This document shows positions 53,364 through 62,501 of a DNA stretch of 64,000 nucleotides, one piece after another (positions within the stretch are counted from its first letter, which is position 1; each line of letters opens with the position of its first letter). The notes beneath the pieces were generated by a model. That model made no database searches, was not told the DNA's origin, and worked only from the letters and a program-made list of their open reading frames with translations. The DNA is from Rhodospirillaceae bacterium (lineage in GTDB: Bacteria; Pseudomonadota; Alphaproteobacteria; UBA8366): positions 248,001-312,000 of the forward strand of contig PBKG01000024.1 in the NCBI GenBank assembly GCA_002722095.1, given 5' to 3'. Position numbers and translations under genes: made by a program.

Positions 53364-54326
53364 ATGAGTATGGCGGAAACAGATTCACACAATTCCTATA
53401 ACCTGGAAACGCTTGCCGCCGTGGGCTTTCCGGTGATCAACTACGACATTCTCGATATCGGCCGCGAGTTCCGCTCAGACGATCAGCTAATTCGGCCCGA
53501 AGACGTGGAGGCCTATGCCTACGCCGTCGACGATTACGACCCCTTCTTCTTTCATCCTGGCCCGTGGGGGGAGCCCGTAGCGCATCCGACGTTCCTGGCC
53601 AATCAGGCATTGTTTCTGCGTCATAATCATTTCGTGGTACCCGCGGGGCTTCACGCGCGGATGATCTATGACTTTGCGGCACCTTTACGGCTTGGCAAGC
53701 GGGCACGGACCGTTGGCACGCTGGCGGACAAGTATCTGCGACGCGACAAGCCCTACATGGTCACGGAATACCGAACCGAGACCGAGGATGGACAAGCGCT
53801 CGTCTCGGGCCGTTTTGTCCAAATGATTTTCAAGGACGAGACGGTCCCCGCATCCGGCACCAGCCGCAAGCCGGAACCCGAACCGCCCACTTTCGATGCC
53901 ATCATCGAAAAAGCGGAAGGACGCGGCGGCGAACTCGAGGTAGGGCAATCGCTGGCGCCGATTACGCGAACTTTAGCGCAGCGCCAAATCGATATTTATT
54001 CCGGTGTCAGGCCGCTATCCATCCATACCGACCCGGATTGGGCCAAAGCCAAAGGCTTCCACACGACGATCGCTCAGGGAATGATGAGCACCGCCTACGT
54101 TTCGGCGCTGATGACACAAAGCGTCGGCGAGGGTTTCGTGGTTGGCGGCAGTATGGATTGTAAATTTCTGCGCCCGGTATTCTGCGGCGATACTTTGACC
54201 ATATCCGGCACCGTCGAAGGCTTCACCCGCGAAGAAGACCGAATTCGCGTCCATGTCACCGTCGCGGCACATAACCAAAATGGCGAGCAGACCATGGCCG
54301 GAACCAGCAGCGGGCTCTGTTACTGA
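53364..54326 (+). CDS. MaoC-like double hot-dog acyl dehydratase, copy 3
   Basis: 320 residues from the ATG at 53364 (ribosome site GAACGAGG); the frame runs further upstream but without family sequence. N-terminal hot-dog: YAVDDYDPFFFHPGPWGEPVAHPTFLANQ. C-terminal hot-dog: SIHTDPDWAKAKGFHTTIAQGMMSTAYV and GGSMDCKFLRPVFCGDTLTISG, resembling mesaconyl-CoA hydratase-type dehydratases. The D/H pair in the second half (HTDPDW) is better preserved than in copies 1 and 2. Divergent from the PrpF gene with about 200 bases between starts; converges on a TauD gene. Confidence 0.8.
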   Translation: MSMAETDSHNSYNLETLAAVGFPVINYDILDIGREFRSDDQLIRPEDVEAYAYAVDDYDPFFFHPGPWGEPVAHPTFLANQALFLRHNHFVVPAGLHARMIYDFAAPLRLGKRARTVGTLADKYLRRDKPYMVTEYRTETEDGQALVSGRFVQMIFKDETVPASGTSRKPEPEPPTFDAIIEKAEGRGGELEVGQSLAPITRTLAQRQIDIYSGVRPLSIHTDPDWAKAKGFHTTIAQGMMSTAYVSALMTQSVGEGFVVGGSMDCKFLRPVFCGDTLTISGTVEGFTREEDRIRVHVTVAAHNQNGEQTMAGTSSGLCY

Positions 54327-54339
54327 CGAAACGCTTCGA

Positions 54340-55167
54340 TCAAAAAGGCTTATCGCCTTCGATCATGGTCCGATGCATGTGCCGAACGTATTTCGGGTCG
54401 TTTATGCGCGACAGATCAGCTTTGTGCGCCGTGCAGCGGTTGTCCCAAAAGGTCAGATCGCCTTGCACCCACCGGTGCACATAAACGAATTCTTCCTGGA
54501 AGCAGTGGGCGAAGAGGCGTTCGAGAATTTCCTCTCCTTCATCTTCGGGCAGACCCTCAATTGCGACCGTTTGTTGTTGGCTCACGAAGAGTGATTTTCT
54601 TCCGGTTTCGGGATGGGTCCGAACGAGTGGGTGTTGTTGCATTGCCTGCCGTTGCTCCGCATTCGGTTTACCGCCTTGGGCGCGGCTGTTCATAAAAATA
54701 CCCTTCCGCCCTTCGACAGCGCGGCCCAGGTCGGACGGCAGAGCGTCATAAGCGGCCCGCAGATTGGCGAAGGAAGTATCTCCGCCGTCGTCGGGAACTT
54801 CGATGGCAAAAAGCATCGTCCCGAGCGCCGGTCGCTCCCGGTAGCAGTGATCGGAATGCCATTGAGGCCCGGCATCGGCGACGCCGATAAACTCACCCTT
54901 TTCCCGTCTGGTGGAAATCATGGTCACGCACGGATGTCCCGGAACCGCCGCCTGGGTGAGCGAATACTCGATGAGCGGGCCAAACCGTCGGGCGAAAAGA
55001 CTCTGCTGCGACGGCGAAAGGCTCTGATCTCGGAATACGATGACGAGATGTTCTAGATGCGCTCGATGCAGTTCGGAAAAATCCTCATCATTCATGGCTG
55101 CGCCGAGATCGAAGCCAATGATCTCGGCACCAAGAACGTCAGATAAGGGGCGAACTTCAAATTTCAT
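54340..55167 (-). CDS. TauD/TfdA-family 2OG-Fe(II) dioxygenase (copy 2)
   Basis: 275 residues with H104-x-D106 (PQWHSDHCYRERP) and distal H248 (FWDNRCTAHKADLS), plus a basic segment with R262 and R266 for 2-oxoglutarate. It is related to copies 1 and 3 but not identical in its substrate loop. It sits in a minus-strand run with an alpha/beta hydrolase and another TauD-type gene. The substrate is unknown; TauD-fold enzymes typically hydroxylate next to a sulfonate, carboxylate or ether oxygen. Confidence 0.9.
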   Translation of the reverse strand: MKFEVRPLSDVLGAEIIGFDLGAAMNDEDFSELHRAHLEHLVIVFRDQSLSPSQQSLFARRFGPLIEYSLTQAAVPGHPCVTMISTRREKGEFIGVADAGPQWHSDHCYRERPALGTMLFAIEVPDDGGDTSFANLRAAYDALPSDLGRAVEGRKGIFMNSRAQGGKPNAEQRQAMQQHPLVRTHPETGRKSLFVSQQQTVAIEGLPEDEGEEILERLFAHCFQEEFVYVHRWVQGDLTFWDNRCTAHKADLSRINDPKYVRHMHRTMIEGDKPF

Positions 55168-55222
55168 GATCGATCTTCATTAATCGATCGCCTGAACCGA
55201 AGCCGGAAAACCGGCGTATCGG

Positions 55223-56068
55223 TCACTTGCCCCGCGGACGCCATTTTTTCGCTTCCACCTCGGCGAAGAAACTTTCCGTCAGGCGTTGGAAAAGCTCTGG
55301 CTCTTCCAGATTCACTAGATGGCCGGTCGCGGGCACGACCGATAGCTGTACCGCTGGGCTGACCTGTTTCATGAATAGGCTTGCATCGAGAGCGCTGGGA
55401 TCCTCGTCACCTGCGATCACATGGGCGGGGGTTTTCATCGCCTGAAGAGGCTTTTTCATCCCAAAGAGAGACCTGCGGGGCGCCATTACCCGGCGCGTGA
55501 TATGGGCACAGCCCTGCGCTGAATGTTGCATGAAACGTTCGCAAAAGTCGTCGAACACTCGAGGGTTTTTACGCTTAAGCCGCACACGATTGTCGGCCTT
55601 GCGGAGCTCTTTCAAGGCGGCGGACAGGCCACCCTCCTCATAGAGCTTGGCGCGGGCTTCGGCCTGGCGCCGAAAAGCTGCTGCATTACGTGGATCGGCA
55701 CCGCTGCCGATTCCGATCATAGTCAGCGACATGGCCATACGCGGATATTTCAGGCCAAAATCCAGCGTCGTGCGCGAGCCCATAGAACAGCCGACAATAT
55801 GCGCTTTCTTTACCTTGAGGTGGCGCATAACGACGGCCACATCCTCCACCGCAAGGCGTTGGGAGTAGCGAGATGGCGACGCCGGTACGTCCGACGGCGG
55901 ATATCCACGGGCATTAAATGCGATACACCGATAACGCCGGCTGAAATGCTGAATCTGTTTTTCCCAGCTCCACAAATCGCCAGAGAACTCGTGAACGAAA
56001 ACGATCGGCGTTCCACTACCGGCTGTCTCGTAGTAAAGGCGTGCACCGTCGGACTGAATGTATGGCAT
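55223..56068 (-). CDS. Alpha/beta-hydrolase fold protein
   Basis: 281 residues. The oxyanion/nucleophile motif is AHIVGCSMGSRTTLDFG with Ser as nucleophile. HEFSGDLWSWEKQIQHFSRRYRCIAFNARGYPPSD is typical of 3-oxoadipate enol-lactonase and other alpha/beta hydrolases. The acid and His are in VIAGDEDPSALD and ATGHLVNLEEPE. It probably cleaves an ester, lactone or carbon-carbon bond in the same pathway as the neighbouring dioxygenases. It lies about 55 bases from each TauD gene on the same strand. Confidence 0.87.
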   Translation of the reverse strand: MPYIQSDGARLYYETAGSGTPIVFVHEFSGDLWSWEKQIQHFSRRYRCIAFNARGYPPSDVPASPSRYSQRLAVEDVAVVMRHLKVKKAHIVGCSMGSRTTLDFGLKYPRMAMSLTMIGIGSGADPRNAAAFRRQAEARAKLYEEGGLSAALKELRKADNRVRLKRKNPRVFDDFCERFMQHSAQGCAHITRRVMAPRRSLFGMKKPLQAMKTPAHVIAGDEDPSALDASLFMKQVSPAVQLSVVPATGHLVNLEEPELFQRLTESFFAEVEAKKWRPRGK

Positions 56069-56168
56069 GGCAAACTTGTCCTCGCTAATTGCGAAACAAG
56101 TCTACCACCTGCCCCGCCCTTGCAGCAGGTGTTTGCTTGCTGGGTTTCTCACCCACGAAACACCGAGG

Positions 56169-57038
56169 TTATGCTGGCACCGGCCCTTGGACGGTGCTGC
56201 GGCGAATGACCCTCCTGAGTGGCAGATCGTAATCGAAGCTGGCTTTGTGATTGGTGGTGATGTTGTCCCACATCAAAATGTCGCCGACCTGCCAATCATG
56301 GGCGTAAATGAATTGCGGCTGCACGATATGATCCTGGAGCTCTGCCAGTAGATCTTCATCGGAGGCACCGTCGGGATCGAGGATTTTTATCGTGTGCCCT
56401 TCGCTAAGAAATAGTGATTTTCGCCCGGACAAATGATGCGTTCGAACTAAGGGATGCACTGTCTCGATACCATTGCGTATTTGATGTTCGTTCAATTCGC
56501 CTCGTTTCAACACGCCCGCAGCTCGTTTTTTCTCGACCTGATGCGCCATGCTGTTGACGACTTTCATTCCTTCGAGCCGCTTTTTCATCTGATCCGGGAG
56601 TGCCTCGTAAGCCGCGGCCGTACTGCTAAACCGGGTACTTCCCAGCGATTTGCCGTTTTTGGCGGGTATCTCGAGCCCATATAAAATCGTGAAATGGGTT
56701 GGCTTCGGCGTATAGGCGCCATCCGAATGCCAATAGACGCCGGCATCCATATTACCGATGTGGCGGCCATTTTCGATTACGTTGGAGAGGGTATTCAGTT
56801 CGCGAAGCCCCGACACCAGAGCAAATTTAAGGTTACTCTCCCGTAAGGTGCCAAAATTCGCACTGAAGTCTCTGAACCCTGTATCGGAAAGTTCATTATT
56901 TCTTAGGAAAATTACAGAGTGCCGGAGCAACGCATCTGAGACAAACGCCACGTCATCGCTTGAAAGTGGCACCGTTGTATCGAGCCCTTTTATCTCGGCG
57001 CCTAATGGTCGGTCGCAAGTTACGAGTTCCAATGCCAC
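56169..57038 (-). CDS. TauD/TfdA-family 2OG-Fe(II) dioxygenase (copy 3)
   Basis: 289 residues with H104-x-D106 (VYWHSDGAYTPK) and distal H264 (NITTNHKASFDYD), followed by R275/R276 and R279/R280. The N-terminus MALELVTCDRPLGAEIKGLDTT is the usual TauD start. It lies about 100 bases from the hydrolase gene and about 50 bases from the luciferase-like monooxygenase gene, so the four are likely an operon. With copies 1 and 2 it makes three dioxygenases of the same family in 17 kb. Confidence 0.9.
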   Translation of the reverse strand: MALELVTCDRPLGAEIKGLDTTVPLSSDDVAFVSDALLRHSVIFLRNNELSDTGFRDFSANFGTLRESNLKFALVSGLRELNTLSNVIENGRHIGNMDAGVYWHSDGAYTPKPTHFTILYGLEIPAKNGKSLGSTRFSSTAAAYEALPDQMKKRLEGMKVVNSMAHQVEKKRAAGVLKRGELNEHQIRNGIETVHPLVRTHHLSGRKSLFLSEGHTIKILDPDGASDEDLLAELQDHIVQPQFIYAHDWQVGDILMWDNITTNHKASFDYDLPLRRVIRRSTVQGPVPA

Positions 57039-57089
57039 TGCATCTCACCTTTGTTTGCTTGATGGCAATGTGGTCCGCTCGGTCAGTCC

Positions 57090-58115
57090 TCATTGAAAGG
57101 CCGGCATCACCTCTTCGTGGAAGAGCCTCATGGAGCGCATGACCTTGTCATGTTCCAAGTCCCCGAACCAGAAATTAGCGTTGAAGTGATCGATACCCAT
57201 CACCTCTTTCAACGTATTGATCCGGTCGATACAGGTCTCGGGCGTACCCATGACGAAAAATCGTTCGAGCAAATCTTCGTCGCTCGGCTCCTTATCGAAT
57301 GGAATTGCGATTGCCTTGCCGTCCTCGACCCGTTCGAGGCCCTGACGCAGGCTCAAGGTGACGCGCATGTTCCAACGCGCATGTTCGATCACCGCCGGCA
57401 ACTCCGACTCATCCTTGGTGACATAGACAGGCCGTTGCGTGCTGATGCGAAAATCCGCCGGCGATTCTTGCTGCGCAATCACTTCATCGAGATGTTGACG
57501 GAAATCGCGGAGCATTTCGATAGGTACGCCGAAACCACCCGAAACCAGATTGAACCCCCGCTTGAGAGTAGCTTCAATCGAGCCCTTGCTTTGCCCGACG
57601 ACCCATATCGGCGGTCGTGGTTTTTGCACCGGCTGCGGATAGACCGATGTTTCCTCGAAGCTGTAATACTTCCCGTCGTAGGAAAACGGCTTGCCTTCGA
57701 AGGCTTTCAGCAAAATATCGACACCTTCATCGAAGCGGTCGCGACTTTCCTGCAAATCATTCCCGAACCGCTCGAACTCGTAGGTTTGATAGCCACGGCC
57801 CAGGCCGATATCGAGCCGCCCGCCGCTCAGGAGATCGGCAGTGGCGATTTCTTCGGCCACGATCAAGGGGTGATGCAACGGCAGGACGACGACCATCGAA
57901 CCGACGCGAATTTGCTTGGTGTGGTTGGCGAGATGTAACGCCGTCATCATCGGGCGCGATAAATAGCCATAGGTCGAAAAGTGATGCTCGGCGCACCAAA
58001 TGCTCCCAAAGCCCATTTCATCGGTGGCTTGCGCAATCTCAACAGCGCGACCAAAGACATCCCCGTGCGATTCCGCCGTCGGCGATTGCATCAAGAGAAA
58101 GGTGCCAAATTCCAT
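57090..58115 (-). CDS. LLM-class flavin-dependent oxidoreductase (bacterial luciferase-like)
   Basis: 341 residues of the luciferase-like monooxygenase TIM barrel: FGSIWCAEHHFSTYGYLSRPMMTALHLANHT at the start, RIGSMVVVLPLHHPLIVAEEIATADLLSGGRLDIGLGRGY, and PQPVQKPRPPIWVVGQSKGSIE. These enzymes use FMNH2 and O2 to oxidise sulfonates, ketones or nitrilotriacetate-like substrates. It is the first gene of the minus-strand run with TauD, hydrolase and TauD. A flavin reductase partner is not in the window. Confidence 0.9.
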   Translation of the reverse strand: MEFGTFLLMQSPTAESHGDVFGRAVEIAQATDEMGFGSIWCAEHHFSTYGYLSRPMMTALHLANHTKQIRVGSMVVVLPLHHPLIVAEEIATADLLSGGRLDIGLGRGYQTYEFERFGNDLQESRDRFDEGVDILLKAFEGKPFSYDGKYYSFEETSVYPQPVQKPRPPIWVVGQSKGSIEATLKRGFNLVSGGFGVPIEMLRDFRQHLDEVIAQQESPADFRISTQRPVYVTKDESELPAVIEHARWNMRVTLSLRQGLERVEDGKAIAIPFDKEPSDEDLLERFFVMGTPETCIDRINTLKEVMGIDHFNANFWFGDLEHDKVMRSMRLFHEEVMPAFQ

Positions 58116-58485
58116 AAAAGTCTCCCCCGTAAGAGCCGCAAATTGAATTTGTGAATAGGCGCCAAAGATGTTCGGCGCCCGTTAAGCGGTCCGGGCAGAT
58201 GTTAGTGCATGGCCGGCCCGGTTGTCATGGGGGCAGCGCTAGAGGAAATATTGTTCATCCTGTGAAAATACGATCAAAAATTTGCATCCAGCGATCTTTC
58301 AACTTTGTGCGGCATTGTTTCATAGACTTCACGATGCGGTGACCTCCGCACCTCACACAGGAGCAGTCGACCAGCAAACCGTACTTTTGGAGATCGTCTT
58401 GCAATTTGCAATGCCTGCCAAGTAGGATAATGCGGTCAGGCAATTCATAAATTTCGTTGTGTATTAGATACTGGATTTTTTTACC
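58116..58485. other. AT-rich intergenic region
   Basis: About 370 bases without a convincing gene. It includes a GGCGCC pair (58158-58163 and 58174-58179) that could form a stem-loop near the start of the region. Further right the sequence becomes distinctly AT-rich and continues so through the SGNH gene. Likely promoters on both sides; no specific box was called. Confidence 0.4.
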
Positions 58486-60240
58486 ATGGGAAAAATTCGC
58501 AATTTCCTACTTTGTTTCATTTTTGCATTGTTGTCTGTCATCTGCCTTGAAATTTTGCTCGGGTATTCGAACCATCTTAGAATTTTCAACAATACATCAG
58601 CGATTTACGCAACAATCAGAAGCGTCATCGCACAGTTTGACGAAGCACCTCGTTCTCGTTCCTCGCCCTTGTCAAAGCATGAGATCACGGGTGATCTACC
58701 AACACTAAATTTGTCAAAGGACCAAAACCCTTTTGCCGCCTATCCCGCTACAGTAGGTTCATATCGTTATCACCCATTTTTCGATTATTCGGGTGTTCAT
58801 CTCATGGGGGCTGCTCCGATCCGTCTCGACTATTTCGGCTTCCGCAACCGCAATTCGGATACCTATTTCAACGTGGAAGATGATTTTGTTGTCATCCTCA
58901 CCGGAGGATCAGAGGCGGCAGGTTTCGCACATGAAACTACTATCGCGGAACACCTGGAGCGTTTTTTAGCCAAATCGCAGAACCTGAATGGACGGCGGGT
59001 ACGAGTTTTAAATCTGAGCATGAATTCTTTCGTACTCGGAAACGAGATAAATGCGTTTGTTCATCTTGGTTACCGACTAAGGCCAAATGTCGTGATCACT
59101 CACTCCGGTTGGAACGATATGATAAATGGCGCACGGGTACCTGGTCCTTTTCAGGTTTTGGGCCTCAACTATATGAACCCAATGATCAATTGGCTGCCCC
59201 GTCTTTACGATCTAGAAAACAAGACACTCAACAATTGGAACCATGTGGTTGAAACCGCAATCTCATCGGTTGTCGAAGCTTATCTAACAAACCTAGAAAA
59301 GTATCGTGCCATAGTGGAATCATCGGGCGCATATTTCATTGCGGGAATTCAACAATACGACCGAAGACCACGATCAGATCGATTGCATTTCACAACCCAC
59401 AATTTGATGGAAGAACTGGCGAAACAAATCGACCAGCAACCGTCTTATTTTAGTTTTCTTGGCCGCAGCGACTTGGGTTTTGTCGATACAATTCACACTG
59501 ATTCCAAATCTGCACACAAAATTGCGAAAGCCTATTTCGATCATATTGAATATGCTATTGCTGAAAAAAAGATTCCGACCACCGCACCGACGAGAACAGC
59601 AAGCGCGATCGTAGTTGATGAACCCACCAGTTCTATCCAGCCAACAGTTACAAGTATCAAGCAACCGATTAGCTCGATTACCAACCAACCACCCGATTTG
59701 TTGGTTCAGGTATCCCAATTCGAAGAAATCGTCAAACTTTTCCGATCGTCCAAAGGACTAAAACTCAGAAAATCAGAAAAGGGCAGCGGAGCTAGTTTCC
59801 AAAGCGACCTATCCACAGGCGAACATTATGCGATCACTGAACCTTTCAAGTTAACAGGCTCAAGCGAAATAGAAATTTCAATTGAGACAACCCGCGCAAG
59901 CAAGTCCCGAATGATGATTTATCTGCTGGGGCAGAGAGCAACAGCGTTCCAACAATTTTGTGCGCGACCGATCAAGCCGTGCCTTGATGGGCATTTTGGA
60001 AATGACCTGAGTATCAAAAAGCGGACAGTCAAAGAAACTTCAGATGGTAGGATTCAAGCAAAGATTAATTTCGTTTCAGCCGCAGGCAACAAATTTTTCA
60101 GGCTACGACTACAACTTGCGGAACAGGCAGGTGGGGAAACAATCTACACTGGATCTGAAAATGCTGGCTTTCACCTACACAAATTGGAAATTAAGGTTTC
60201 TAATTCCGGCAAAATGCCGATTCAAACGGAAGATCAATAA
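58486..60240 (+). CDS. SGNH-hydrolase-like envelope protein with unknown C-terminal domain
   Basis: 584 residues. A single N-terminal hydrophobic segment (7-27) anchors or exports it. SGNH blocks are visible: block I LTGGSEAAGF with S142, block III THSGWNDMI with N210, and block V VDTIHTDSKSAH with D334 and H337. So an esterase or acyl-hydrolase activity, perhaps on a surface glycan, is possible. A Thr/Ser/Pro-rich linker (about 362-405) leads to a C-terminal region (406-584) that matches no family I know and looks like a beta-rich accessory domain. The gene is much AT-richer than its neighbours and could be acquired. ATG chosen as first in frame; no clear Shine-Dalgarno. Confidence 0.72.
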   Translation: MGKIRNFLLCFIFALLSVICLEILLGYSNHLRIFNNTSAIYATIRSVIAQFDEAPRSRSSPLSKHEITGDLPTLNLSKDQNPFAAYPATVGSYRYHPFFDYSGVHLMGAAPIRLDYFGFRNRNSDTYFNVEDDFVVILTGGSEAAGFAHETTIAEHLERFLAKSQNLNGRRVRVLNLSMNSFVLGNEINAFVHLGYRLRPNVVITHSGWNDMINGARVPGPFQVLGLNYMNPMINWLPRLYDLENKTLNNWNHVVETAISSVVEAYLTNLEKYRAIVESSGAYFIAGIQQYDRRPRSDRLHFTTHNLMEELAKQIDQQPSYFSFLGRSDLGFVDTIHTDSKSAHKIAKAYFDHIEYAIAEKKIPTTAPTRTASAIVVDEPTSSIQPTVTSIKQPISSITNQPPDLLVQVSQFEEIVKLFRSSKGLKLRKSEKGSGASFQSDLSTGEHYAITEPFKLTGSSEIEISIETTRASKSRMMIYLLGQRATAFQQFCARPIKPCLDGHFGNDLSIKKRTVKETSDGRIQAKINFVSAAGNKFFRLRLQLAEQAGGETIYTGSENAGFHLHKLEIKVSNSGKMPIQTEDQ

Positions 60241-60537
60241 TCTTCGCACTATCGACCTTTCTCCTAAATTTTTGAATCAAACGATCGTGTAACCGCCAAA
60301 GGAATCGAATGTTTCCGATCCACTGTTTGGGTTCCGTTTCGCGGAATGATCGTTTGTCAGCGTTGAGGTTACATTACCCATCGATCGCATTCACGCAGGC
60401 TTATCGATCGAACTTTCCCAATCTGTATTCAAAAATCGGCTTAACGCACCACCTGTCGGATACGGGAACAAATATTCGAACACAAAATTTATCGATCGAC
60501 CCCTGATAAAATCATATAGCCAATTTCGCACAATGCC
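60241..60537. other. AT-rich convergent intergenic region with ATCGATCG repeats
   Basis: About 300 bases between the SGNH gene and mmsA, both ending here. Three copies of ATCGATCG occur (60380-60387, 60403-60410, 60491-60498). No terminator with a T-run and no gene were recognised. Confidence 0.4.
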
Positions 60538-62037
60538 CTACCGGTTCGTCGGCATTGTGAACTGAGCGCCATCCTTAATTCCGCTCGGCCAACGGGCCGA
60601 CACGGTTTTCATCTTGGTGAAGAATTGTACCGATTGCGGCCCGTGCATTTGGCTATCGCCGAATTTCGACCGTTTCGAGCCCCCGAAATGGTGGAACGCC
60701 ATGGGCACCGGGATCGGCACGTTGACACCGATCATGCCGACATCCACTTGCTTCGAAAATGCTCGGGCCGCATCGCCGTCCTGGGTGAATATGGCAACGC
60801 CATTGCCGTATTCGTGGCCGTTGACCATGGATACCGCCTGATCGAAATCACCCGCGCGAGCGACGCTCAAGACCGGCCCGAATATCTCTTGCTTGTAAAT
60901 TTCCATATCGGGGGTGACCCGGTCGAACAGCGAACCGCCGAGGAAAAATCCGTTCTCATAGCCCTGCAGGCTGACACCGCGGCCATCGACGACAAGCTCC
61001 GCGCCCTCCTTTTCACCCTGGGCTATGAAACCTTCGATCCGAGTTTTCGCTTCACCGGTGATCACCGGGCCCATATCCGCTTCGCGATCATCGTAGGCGC
61101 CAATCCTCAACGCTTCGACCCTGGGCCTGAGGCGATCAACCAACGCATCCGCCGTGCCTTCGCCTACAGGCACCGCCACCGAAATGGCCATGCAGCGCTC
61201 GCCGGCAGAGCCGTACCCCGCTCCCATCAATGCATCCACGGCCTGATCCATATTGGCATCGGGCATCACGATCATATGGTTCTTGGCACCGCAAAAGGCC
61301 TGAACCCGCTTATTATGGGCTGTCCCGGTCTGATAGACGTATTCGCCGATTCCGGTCGAACCGACAAAGCTAATCGCCGGCACATCCGGATGCGTAAGCA
61401 ATCCATCTACGGCCACTTTATCGCCATTCAGTACGTTCCATATTCCGTCCGGCAATCCCGCCTCGCTCCAAAGCTCGCCTAACATCACCGCCGAGGAGGG
61501 GTCACGTTCGGAAGGCTTGTTGATAAACGCATTCCCGCAAGCAACCGCCATCACTCCCATCCAGCAGGGCACCATGATCGGAAAATTAAACGGTGTGATG
61601 CCGCCAACGACACCGAGCGGCTCGCGGATCGAGAAGGTATCAATGTCGCCACCGACATTTGGCGACAGTTCGCCTTTCATCAAATGAGGGATACCACAGG
61701 CAAATTCGACCACATCGATACCACGCTGCAATTCGCCGAGCGCGTCTTCCAAGGTCTTGCCGTGTTCCAGGCTAATTGCTTCGGCAAGCGCTTCCCTTTT
61801 GTCGGTCATCAATTGGCGCATCGCGAACATCACTGACGCTCGCTTAGGCGCCGGCGTTTCCGCCCACTCGGAGAAGGCAGCAAGCGCATTCGCAACGCAT
61901 GAATTTACTTCCTCGTCGCTTGCTAACGGCACCTGTCCCGAAACCTCCCCGGTCGCTGGATTGTAGACGTCGCCAAAGCGACTGCTGGTGCCTTTGACGT
62001 TCTTGCCACCGATATAGTGAGTGAGTTCCTTAGCCAT
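60538..62037 (-). CDS. mmsA: Methylmalonate-semialdehyde dehydrogenase (CoA-acylating)
   Basis: 499 residues from the ATG at 62037, supported by GGGAG; more upstream codons would be unrelated to the family. The start KELTHYIGGKNVKG, GVVGGITPFNFPIMVPCWM, SFVGSTGIGEYVYQTGTAHNKRVQAFCGAKNH and GSAGERCMA with the catalytic Cys are typical of MmsA. It converts methylmalonate semialdehyde to propionyl-CoA and CO2 at the end of valine and inositol catabolism. A 3-hydroxyisobutyrate dehydrogenase-like gene, the previous step in valine breakdown, is 1.2 kb away. Confidence 0.95.
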   Translation of the reverse strand: MAKELTHYIGGKNVKGTSSRFGDVYNPATGEVSGQVPLASDEEVNSCVANALAAFSEWAETPAPKRASVMFAMRQLMTDKREALAEAISLEHGKTLEDALGELQRGIDVVEFACGIPHLMKGELSPNVGGDIDTFSIREPLGVVGGITPFNFPIMVPCWMGVMAVACGNAFINKPSERDPSSAVMLGELWSEAGLPDGIWNVLNGDKVAVDGLLTHPDVPAISFVGSTGIGEYVYQTGTAHNKRVQAFCGAKNHMIVMPDANMDQAVDALMGAGYGSAGERCMAISVAVPVGEGTADALVDRLRPRVEALRIGAYDDREADMGPVITGEAKTRIEGFIAQGEKEGAELVVDGRGVSLQGYENGFFLGGSLFDRVTPDMEIYKQEIFGPVLSVARAGDFDQAVSMVNGHEYGNGVAIFTQDGDAARAFSKQVDVGMIGVNVPIPVPMAFHHFGGSKRSKFGDSQMHGPQSVQFFTKMKTVSARWPSGIKDGAQFTMPTNR

Positions 62038-62135
62038 CTTTTGCTCCCTTGGGGGGCGCCCAAATTCGTCGCGCCTTAAATTTTTCGCTTTGATGTAACG
62101 CCGCGGCCTGACCGGACGCAAGAGCTTTACCGTAG

Positions 62136-62474
62136 CTACATTTCTTGGTTTTCGAAAAGATTGCGTTCTTCGCGATCCTCGATTTCGATTACCCAAATGT
62201 CCGGGTCGTAATTCCGCTGTCGTTCGATAAAGGCATCCGCGTCAGTCTCCTGGACGCGGCGACCTTCCAAAGCCGGTTGCCATACAACCGCGCCGTTTTC
62301 ATCACGGCCCTGCATTTGCACTTCCCAGCCCGCCTCGAAACGATTGAGTTTTAAAATTACGATACCGCTGTCCGGATCACCGCGCTTGATTACGGTAATC
62401 GGCACACCAATCGACGAACAGCGCGCGATATGGGCTTTGACCCAAAGCTCGGTTGGTAGTCTGGCATTACTCAT
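62136..62474 (-). CDS. DUF1491 family protein
   Basis: 112 residues beginning with RLPTELWVKAHIARCSSIGVP, then TVIKRGDPDSGIVILKLNRFEAG and DPDIWVIEIEDREERNLF, the pattern of DUF1491, a family of unknown function mainly in alphaproteobacteria. Soluble, with no signal peptide. It lies 27 bases downstream of the bactofilin gene, so they may be co-transcribed, and 98 bases before mmsA. Confidence 0.88.
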   Translation of the reverse strand: MSNARLPTELWVKAHIARCSSIGVPITVIKRGDPDSGIVILKLNRFEAGWEVQMQGRDENGAVVWQPALEGRRVQETDADAFIERQRNYDPDIWVIEIEDREERNLFENQEM

Positions 62475-62501
62475 TGGAAAACTTATAAAAGCGAATCCCG
62501 A

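Noticed and set aside
57093..57938. 281-codon plus-strand frame opposite the luciferase-like gene
   Set aside because: The luciferase-like protein on the minus strand has full family motifs over the same span.
60625..61482. 285-codon plus-strand frame opposite mmsA
   Set aside because: Sits inside a complete, strongly recognised mmsA gene on the other strand.
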